Below, in pieces: positions 58,558 through 64,000 of a DNA stretch of 64,000 bases. Below the pieces are notes generated by a model. That model ran no database searches, was not told the DNA's origin, and saw only the letters and a list, made by a program, of their open reading frames with translations. Made by a program: the position numbers and the translations under genes. This DNA comes from Bauldia sp. (GTDB lineage: Bacteria > Pseudomonadota > Alphaproteobacteria > Rhizobiales > Kaistiaceae). How positions within the stretch are numbered: the first letter of the stretch is position 1; every line of letters starts with the position of its first letter. The stretch spans positions 62,001-126,000 of the forward strand of contig JALHRF010000001.1 in the NCBI GenBank assembly GCA_022841545.1. The letters are read 5' to 3'.

Positions 58558-61080
58558 TCAGCGACGGTACCGCCACTCGCGGACCGAGAGCTGTCGTTCG
58601 CCGAGCCTGGCCTGATATCTCTGCCAGTGATTTGCTTTCAGATATGCGCCGACGCGCATCTGGTCGCTCTTGTTCCAGCGGCCCGGCTCGATGCGGATCG
58701 CCTGTTCGAGAATTTCACCCACGGAGACGTCGGTGATCGGCGCCGCCCGTTTGGTCTCTTCCTCGATCCAGTCGTCATAGCCATAACCGCGATTGACGCG
58801 GCGCCGTTCATAGACGAGCCAGCGCTCGATGAGCGGGTCCCACGCGTCGGACTGATAGCGCGCGTCCTGTTCGGCGGTCGCGTCGGCTATCAGCTCCGGC
58901 TCGTCCAGCCACCAGATTGCGCCGTCGCGGAAACGGACGACCGCCTCCGCCCAGAGCTGATCGCGGTCGCGGCGCAGGGCATCGAGATCGATGTTGCCAC
59001 ACCGCACCGGCCAGAAGCGGCGATTGCCGGTCTCGTCGCGGAGATAGGTGTCGGGGTTGACGCTGCCGGCGAAGACGCACTGGCGCGGGACCTCGACGAC
59101 ATAGCGTTCGTAGGGCGGCCGGTAGCGATCGACGGTGCGGGTCAGGAAGGCCTTGATGCGCGAGACCTCGGCGCGGCCGATCGCGTCGAGCTCGGCGATC
59201 TCGATGATCCAGATACCCCGCATCTGCTGGGCGGCGTCCTTCGAACCGATCTCGGCGAGTTCGTCCGTGAACCACTCATCACCGGCGAGAACCTTCAGCG
59301 CCGTCGACTTCTTCGCGCCCTGCGGCCCTTCCAGGATCAGCATGTGGTCGACCTTGGCGCCGGGCCGCATGATGCGTGCCACCGCGGAGATCATCCAGCG
59401 CGACCCAAAGGCCCGGTTGAGCGGCGTATCATCCGCCCCAAGATAGGTACTCGCCCAGCTCGCCAGCCGCGGCACGCCATCCCAGGTGACGCTGGTCAGG
59501 TAGTCGCGCACCGGATGGACACGGATGTCACGCGCGACCGCGGTCACGCTGCGACTGACGACGATGGGCGCGACGTTGATCTCGCGATGCTGAAGCCACT
59601 CGGCGCAACGGACATCGTCGGCATCGCTCCACGGCCGCGGAAGTTTCGAGGCGGCTTCATCCCATGGTAGGGTGCGATTGACCATGGTCTCCTGACGGAA
59701 CTCGTCGAACACCAGTGCGCCTGCAAAGGCTTCGTCGTTCGAGATCGCAGTGATGACGTTGGCCTCGTTGCGCTCCGGCGTGCCCGCGAGATCGAGAATG
59801 AGCTGGCTGGCCCAGCAGGGTCGAACGGGACGGTGATGCACGTCTCCGGTGGCGTTGAGACGGCGCCGCAGCTCGGCGATCTGCTTCTCGAGAATGGAGA
59901 CGGCGATGCCGGTGGCGGACTTGATCGCCGCCAGGACCTGGCGTTCAGGGAGAGGCTCCAGCCGGGCCATCACGAGCTGGCCCAAGAGGCTGCCGAGGGC
60001 GGTCAGGTCGGGCGGATTGGTCAAGGTGCGGGCCGCCCGCTCGAATTCCGCGGCCGTGGCGAGCGGCGCAGCTGCGGCAACAGGGGCTGAGATCTTGTAG
60101 TCGGCTGCGGTCACACCGTGGCGGAGGTCGTCGTTGAAGTCGTCGCCATGCAGCGGCGCGACGATGGCGTTGGCTATGCCGGCGGCGCTGAGGCGCTCGG
60201 CGAGGACCGCTGCCGCCTGTGCGCCGGCATCCCCGGCGTCGGCGAATATGGTCACGCGGCTGATGCCCGCCGGCCACTGCCAGCGCCGGAGCCCATCGGC
60301 GGACAGCGCCGCCCAGGTGGGCACGCCAAAGATAGCCTGCGCCGACAGGGCCGTCTCGATGCCCTCGGCGACGCCGAGATGACCATCTTCACCGATCGCC
60401 GAGAGACGGACTGAGCCGCCGCCGACGGCATCGAGCATCTTCTTGCCCGGTGGCGCCTTGGCAGACCCGTCGTCGAGCAGGAAGGTACGATGGATGCCGC
60501 CGGTCGGCGCACCGGCGCCATCGCGCACGACGGCGACCATGCCGGACCAGCCGCGCTTGGCCTCGTAGTCGGTGAGGTCCGGATGGAACAGCAGGTCCGG
60601 CGAGCCCGGATCGGTCAGACCGCGGCTTCGCAGATAGACCTCCGCCACGGTACCGGCGATCGGCTGACAGCCATCGAGGATGCGGGCCACCTCGAGAGCG
60701 TTACTCGTTCTCGGCGGTGGTGTTCTTCGGGGTGGCGTCGGCGCTTCCAGACGGGCAAGTCGCGCAGCCTCCTCGAACAGGGCGCTGCCCGAGAGACCGG
60801 TGGCGTGATGGATCAGGTCGATCGGCCCGGCGGATTCGCCCGTAGCATGATCGTAGCCCCAGCCGGCGCGCGGGCCCTGCAGGTGGATGACACAGGAACC
60901 CTCGTTGCGGGGCGGGCGGCCGGAGAGGTCGGCGCAGCGAAGCGTCTTCCGGTCGGGGGACGCTCGTGCCTCCGGGAACAGCGCCGGGAGCCAGTCAGAC
61001 GCCGTTGCCGACAGCCGGTCCCGCACAGCGGCAAGATCGAAGCGGATGGGCGGCTGCCAGACATCGTTCAGGTCGATCAC
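58558..61080 (-). CDS. Phage primase-helicase (Toprim plus VirE/VapE-type ATPase)
   Basis: 840 residues starting with GTG. A zinc-ribbon-like primase N-terminus (about 30-110) is followed by a Toprim domain with GVAEGIETALSAQ (236-248) and FADAGDAG (279-286). The C-terminal half is a VirE/VapE P-loop ATPase with Walker A EGPQGAKKS (584-592) and a downstream IIEIAELDAI acidic motif. It would unwind and prime phage DNA. It follows the RecD-like helicase by ten bases and ends at the terminator, next to the repeat array that may be its origin. Confidence 0.88.
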   Translation of the reverse strand: MIDLNDVWQPPIRFDLAAVRDRLSATASDWLPALFPEARASPDRKTLRCADLSGRPPRNEGSCVIHLQGPRAGWGYDHATGESAGPIDLIHHATGLSGSALFEEAARLARLEAPTPPRRTPPPRTSNALEVARILDGCQPIAGTVAEVYLRSRGLTDPGSPDLLFHPDLTDYEAKRGWSGMVAVVRDGAGAPTGGIHRTFLLDDGSAKAPPGKKMLDAVGGGSVRLSAIGEDGHLGVAEGIETALSAQAIFGVPTWAALSADGLRRWQWPAGISRVTIFADAGDAGAQAAAVLAERLSAAGIANAIVAPLHGDDFNDDLRHGVTAADYKISAPVAAAAPLATAAEFERAARTLTNPPDLTALGSLLGQLVMARLEPLPERQVLAAIKSATGIAVSILEKQIAELRRRLNATGDVHHRPVRPCWASQLILDLAGTPERNEANVITAISNDEAFAGALVFDEFRQETMVNRTLPWDEAASKLPRPWSDADDVRCAEWLQHREINVAPIVVSRSVTAVARDIRVHPVRDYLTSVTWDGVPRLASWASTYLGADDTPLNRAFGSRWMISAVARIMRPGAKVDHMLILEGPQGAKKSTALKVLAGDEWFTDELAEIGSKDAAQQMRGIWIIEIAELDAIGRAEVSRIKAFLTRTVDRYRPPYERYVVEVPRQCVFAGSVNPDTYLRDETGNRRFWPVRCGNIDLDALRRDRDQLWAEAVVRFRDGAIWWLDEPELIADATAEQDARYQSDAWDPLIERWLVYERRRVNRGYGYDDWIEEETKRAAPITDVSVGEILEQAIRIEPGRWNKSDQMRVGAYLKANHWQRYQARLGERQLSVREWRYRR

Positions 61081-61089
61081 GGCCGGGGC

Positions 61090-62412
61090 TCAGGCCAGGA
61101 TCACCAGCCCACGCTCGGCACGGGTGATGACCGTGTAGAGCCAGCGGCGGCGATCGGATTCGCTCCGTCCAAGGCCATCGTCCCAGACGATGACATTCTC
61201 CCATTGCGACCCTTGGGACTTGTGCCCGGTGATAGCCCAGCCGAACGTCGCCTCGGTGAGGTTGCGCTTGCCCTTCCAATCGCGATCGTGGCGCTGCCGA
61301 TCGAAGGCGACATGATCCTCGAAGTGTCCCTTATAGATGCGGAGCCGGCCCGGCTTTCCATCAGCGCCCGGTGGACCGATCCGGTTGCCGTCCTCGTCGC
61401 AAACCGAAGCCGAGAAGTAGAGGCTGCCCTCGTCGACGACATTGTCGAGGGTGACGAACATGCCGTTGATCAGACCGAGGTCGTTCTGGTTCTTGAGGCA
61501 GATGATCTTCTCGCCAGGCCCGGTGGGCAGCCAGCCGTCGACGAACCCCGCCGCACGGCGCATGGCATTGTTGAGCTGCAGCCGGGTGGCGTTGAGGCCG
61601 CAGATGACCTGCCCGCCGCGGAGCGCCTGATCAGGCGTGACGTCCTGCTTCCGCATCTTCCAGACGAACGTGTCGTACTGGCCGAAGCCGATCGGCTCGC
61701 CGCGGCGGGCCATGGTGGCAAGGCGGATGATGGCGCTCGTCTCGGCCTGGCGGTGGATCTCGGTGAGCATGACGTCGGGGGCATCGTTGGTGAAGGCGCC
61801 TTCGCCCTTGATCGGCGGTAACTGACCGGGATCCCCCAGCACCAGGATCGGCTTGCCGAAGCTCATCAGGTCGCGCGCCATCTCCTCGCCGACCATGGAG
61901 ACCTCGTCGAGGACGATCAGCCTCGCGTCGGCAGCGTCGCTCTGCGGGTTCAACGCAAAGCGCGGCTTCTTCATCTGCGACAGAGCCTGACGCTGGGCTT
62001 CGATGGCGGCCTCGGCGGCGGTGCGGTCGAACCCGCTGAGCGACCGCGCGTGGGCTTCCGCCTCGGCGATCTTCTTGCCCGCCGCCTCGATCTCTTCTTC
62101 GGTCGCCTCGATGACGCTGTAGATCAGGCTGTGGATGGTGCGCGCAGGCGTGCCCTTCCGCTTGAGCACCAGAGCCGCCTTGCCGGTGAAGGTCGCGGTG
62201 ACCACGCCGGGCACGCAGCTCCCGCCGTCCCGGTCGCTCACATGCGGATCGAGGCCGAGCTCGGCGAGCACGAATTTCAGGATGGTGCTCTTGCCGCATC
62301 CGGCGTACCCGAAGATGCGCGCCACCTGCTTTTCATGGGTCTCGTGCTTGAACCAATGCACGATGCGCTTGACCCCGGCCCACTGCTGGTCGGTGAGCGT
62401 GATGTCGGTCAT
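61090..62412 (-). CDS. RecD/Dda-like DNA helicase
   Basis: 440 residues, superfamily 1B. Motif I GYAGCGKS (35-42), motif Ia VVTATFTGKAALVLKRKG, motif II VLDEVSMVGEEM, motif III LVLGDPGQLPPI, and the C-terminal motifs HKSQGSQWENVIV and YTVITRAERGLVIL are all visible. It probably unwinds DNA 5' to 3' in phage replication or recombination. The ATG overlaps the preceding small gene's stop by four bases. Confidence 0.92.
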   Translation of the reverse strand: MTDITLTDQQWAGVKRIVHWFKHETHEKQVARIFGYAGCGKSTILKFVLAELGLDPHVSDRDGGSCVPGVVTATFTGKAALVLKRKGTPARTIHSLIYSVIEATEEEIEAAGKKIAEAEAHARSLSGFDRTAAEAAIEAQRQALSQMKKPRFALNPQSDAADARLIVLDEVSMVGEEMARDLMSFGKPILVLGDPGQLPPIKGEGAFTNDAPDVMLTEIHRQAETSAIIRLATMARRGEPIGFGQYDTFVWKMRKQDVTPDQALRGGQVICGLNATRLQLNNAMRRAAGFVDGWLPTGPGEKIICLKNQNDLGLINGMFVTLDNVVDEGSLYFSASVCDEDGNRIGPPGADGKPGRLRIYKGHFEDHVAFDRQRHDRDWKGKRNLTEATFGWAITGHKSQGSQWENVIVWDDGLGRSESDRRRWLYTVITRAERGLVILA

Positions 62413-62537
62413 ACCGAGCCCCCTTCAGTAGCTAGGCGCCGGCGGATGCGCCCAACATCGCTCACCTCGTACGCCGGGTATCGGGGGACGGGTCCGACGA
62501 CAGGTCTCGTCGCGGCAGAATCGAGAGCGTCCATCAT
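62409..62537 (-). CDS. Very short protein with NUMOD4-like motif
   Basis: 42 residues: MMDALDSAATRPVVGPVPRY and PAYEVSDVGRIRRRLATEGG. The YEVSDVGRIR part matches the NUMOD4 element found at the N-terminus of HNH homing endonucleases. Overlaps of four bases on each side show it is coupled between the nuclease and helicase genes. It may be the shrunken remnant of a homing endonuclease that was retained as a coupling peptide. Confidence 0.5.
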   Translation of the reverse strand: MMDALDSAATRPVVGPVPRYPAYEVSDVGRIRRRLATEGGSV

Positions 62538-63328
62538 CGCGCCCTCCAGCATCGGTCCTGCCATGAGCAGGCACCATGATAGGATCCGCCGCTCATTCCG
62601 CCCCGACAAACGGCAGCGCTGCGGTCCGCCGCAGCGCGGGGCAAAAGCTCCTCGGCGTCGCTTGCTCGAACCACCTGCACGGCCCGGTCGCTCATGGCTT
62701 GAGCGAGTGCGGCATCGAACGGCACCAGCTCCGCGTGGAGCTCGAGGGTGTCGCGGTTGAGCGCGGTGAACAGGGCCGGGTTGGGCAGGTCGAGGTAGGC
62801 CTGGTAGAGCGCGATCTGCGCCGCGTAGACCGGCCGCACGACCACCACGCCACGTTTGACGATCTCCTTCCAGGGCCCGGCGCCGACCGCCTTGTTCTCC
62901 CACAGCGCCGGGAAGATCATCGGCGCCGGACCGCTAACCACGCAGCCATCGATGTGGCCACGGAAGCGGCCACCGAGCCCCGAGAATCCGAACTGCCGTC
63001 CGTCCGAGCGGTGGGTGCGCAGATCGAACCCGGCGACGCGCAGCCACGCTGCCACCACGTCCTCACCGCGATGACCGGCTTCGAAGATTCGGAGGGTCGC
63101 CGGCTCGAAGTCGCGGCCCTCGTCCTTCGGCACGGCGAGGTAGTCGTACTGGATCTGGCGGAGACATTCTCGACCAAGGCCGGAACTGCTGACATAGCGT
63201 CGTGGCGGCTGGGCCTGGTGACGCGCAAGCAGCGCGCTGTCGATCGCCCTGCCGATGGCGGCGGCAATGCCAGGCGGGCGGAGCGGGGCCTCGTATTGGC
63301 AGCCGGAGTTGTGGTTGAGGTCGATCAC
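62534..63328 (-). CDS. PD-(D/E)XK nuclease (Cas4/RecB-like)
   Basis: 264 residues starting with GTG. Active-site pattern: an early Cys in SGLGRECLRQIQYDY, Asp in FRGHIDGCVV, Glu-x-Lys in ALWENKAVG, and the Gln of motif QxxxY (YAAQIALYQAYL). A C-terminal cysteine group (CRGG, CSWQDRC) may bind an iron-sulfur cluster, as in Cas4/AddB-like exonucleases. It is probably the phage recombination exonuclease, 5' to the helicase. Confidence 0.8.
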   Translation of the reverse strand: MIDLNHNSGCQYEAPLRPPGIAAAIGRAIDSALLARHQAQPPRRYVSSSGLGRECLRQIQYDYLAVPKDEGRDFEPATLRIFEAGHRGEDVVAAWLRVAGFDLRTHRSDGRQFGFSGLGGRFRGHIDGCVVSGPAPMIFPALWENKAVGAGPWKEIVKRGVVVVRPVYAAQIALYQAYLDLPNPALFTALNRDTLELHAELVPFDAALAQAMSDRAVQVVRASDAEELLPRAAADRSAAVCRGGMSGGSYHGACSWQDRCWRAR

Positions 63329-63340
63329 CGGCGGTCGCCC

Positions 63341-63727
63341 TCAAAAAGGAATTTCGTCGTCGAAAGGGGTGCCGGAGCGCTCGGGCATTGCCGCCTGGCG
63401 CTGCATGCTCTCGACGTAGCCGGTGACCGCCGCCTCGATCAGTTGGTCGATCTCGGCCGCGGTTCGATTGTGGAACGGCTCCATCAGCCCGAGTGCGGTG
63501 AGGGCCTCGGCAAAGGGTCGCCGCGCCTCCCTGAGGGCCTGCGTCTCGCGGGCAGTCTTGTCGATCACGCCGTTGTTCTCCCTGGCGAGTGCCATTCCGA
63601 GATCGGTGCAGGTCCGCGAGCAGAAGCTGTAGTCGGGGAAACGGTCCCGGCGGAGCAGGTGGCAGTAGAGGAAGCCCCGGCTCTGCCGGCCGCAGAGCGC
63701 ACAGGGGGCTAACCAGCCATGAGCCAC
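63341..63727 (-). CDS. DUF6511-like zinc-binding protein
   Basis: 128 residues from a GTG at 63727. The N-terminal 40 carry a four-Cys cluster (CALCG, then YC and FCSRTC). The rest matches a DUF6511-like segment: ENNGVIDKTARETQALREAR and FAEALTALGLMEPF, then EIDQLIEAAVTGYVESMQRQ. It is small, likely DNA-associated, and in the early operon before the nuclease. The start is uncertain because the ribosome site is weak and upstream frame is open; it overlaps the preceding gene by 19 bases. Confidence 0.65.
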   Translation of the reverse strand: MAHGWLAPCALCGRQSRGFLYCHLLRRDRFPDYSFCSRTCTDLGMALARENNGVIDKTARETQALREARRPFAEALTALGLMEPFHNRTAAEIDQLIEAAVTGYVESMQRQAAMPERSGTPFDDEIPF

Positions 63728-63939
63728 CTGAGATTGGCCGTGGCTGCCTCCGGTTGTTCCCTGATCCGCTCCGCCGCCAACACCACGAAGCGGTCGTTGG
63801 CCCTGGCGGCCATGGCTTCGAGATCGCGCATGGTCAAAGAGCGGATTGGCTGGTGCAGCCCACCTCTTCCTTCGAGCCATCGACCGATCGCCTTCGCCGC
63901 TTCGCGCGTCGTGTGCGCCAGCCACTCATCATCGGTCAC
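63709..63939 (-). CDS. Small phage protein (76 residues)
   Basis: Sequence starts TDDEWLAHTTREAAKAIGRW and continues MRDLEAMAARANDRFVVLAA. It begins at a GTG with GGGAGG immediately before it. It is helical and contains no recognised motif. Its stop overlaps the DUF6511-like start region, and it belongs to the early operon entering from the right edge. Confidence 0.6.
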   Translation of the reverse strand: MTDDEWLAHTTREAAKAIGRWLEGRGGLHQPIRSLTMRDLEAMAARANDRFVVLAAERIREQPEAATANLRWLMAG

Positions 63940-63950
63940 GACCTCCCGCC

Positions 63951-64000
63951 TCAGGTATTGAGCCAGGCCGGTCCGGTGGCGGGCGCCGGCTGTGGCGGGC
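63951..64000 (-). CDS. Possible 3' end of a further early gene
   Basis: A minus frame open from the right edge ends PPQPAPATGPAWLNT at a TGA (63953-63951), twelve bases before the next gene's GTG. Such a proline-rich end fits a protein tail, but only 16 codons are visible, so the call is weak. Confidence 0.3.
   Translation of the reverse strand, partial: PPQPAPATGPAWLNT

Larger units (their letters stand above)
23880..64000 (-). mobile_element. Prophage, lambda-type head with P2-type contractile tail; right end outside window
   Basis: About 40 kb of nearly continuous minus-strand genes with recognisable replication, packaging, head, contractile tail, lysis and fibre modules. Head genes follow the lambda order (small and large terminase, portal, protease/scaffold, decoration, capsid). 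Tail genes follow P2 (V, W, J, I, fibres, FI, FII, E/E', T, U, X, D). The left limit is set by the last fibre gene at 23886. No attachment repeat or integrase could be identified, and the early region continues beyond 64000. Most genes are intact, so the phage may be functional. Confidence 0.9.

Overview
The window is GC-rich DNA from a member of the Alphaproteobacteria, most likely Hyphomicrobiales (Rhizobiales). The grounds are a FixK/FNR-type box, IS630 remnants of the kind common in rhizobia, and domains largely seen in that group (DUF3572, DUF3489, DUF6511-like). No rRNA, tRNA or CRISPR array was recognised. The window has two halves that meet near 23.88 kb.

Left half (1-23.9 kb): a chromosomal stress and low-oxygen island followed by an ion-antiporter operon. 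It carries an HTH gene with a zinc alcohol dehydrogenase, three intact two-domain universal stress proteins (Usp), an acyl carrier protein, a site-2 protease with CBS domains, a patatin-like lipase, a GntP-type permease, a CBS-pair protein, a Na+/Ca2+-exchanger family protein and a DUF4010 membrane protein. Perfect or near-perfect TTGAT-N4-ATCAA boxes lie at 1198 and 12092, so part of the island is probably under FNR/FixK control. Between the working genes is a graveyard: an acyl-CoA-synthetase/E2 chimera with two frameshifts, an HTH remnant, IS256, IS110 and IS630 remnants, a broken AGCS symporter and several broken Usp copies. From 16.2 to 23.1 kb a tightly overlapped Mrp/Mnh operon reads E-F-G-(DUF4040+B)-C-D followed by two more NuoL/M/N-like subunits, the last of which lacks the usual membrane glutamate.

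Right half (about 23.88 kb to the right edge): a large prophage, read almost wholly from the minus strand and continuing past the window; no integrase is seen. In transcription order (right to left) it has a DUF6511-like protein, a PD-(D/E)XK nuclease, a RecD-like helicase and a Toprim-VirE primase-helicase ending at a terminator, then an array of eight exact 12-bp repeats (58.2-58.5 kb). Next come a RuvC-like resolvase, small proteins, an AbiEii-type nucleotidyltransferase fused to WYL-like and zinc-finger regions, a tail gene resembling lambda gpZ, a possible small RNA, a ParB-methyltransferase fusion and a TSUP exporter. A lambda-type head module follows (terminase, portal, gpW, S49 protease with nested scaffold, gpD, gpE), then a P2-type contractile tail module (V, W, J, I, fibres, FI, FII, E/E', T, U, X, D), lysis genes and more fibre genes. 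The E/E' pair keeps the P2-like -1 slippery heptamer.

Plus-strand inserts in the prophage (a small cytochrome c at 40.7 kb, two small genes at 50.0-50.9 kb, a DUF3572 gene at 57.9 kb) are candidate cargo genes. Frame, start and motif statements come from reading the sequence; family names rest on remembered family features and were not checked by any search.
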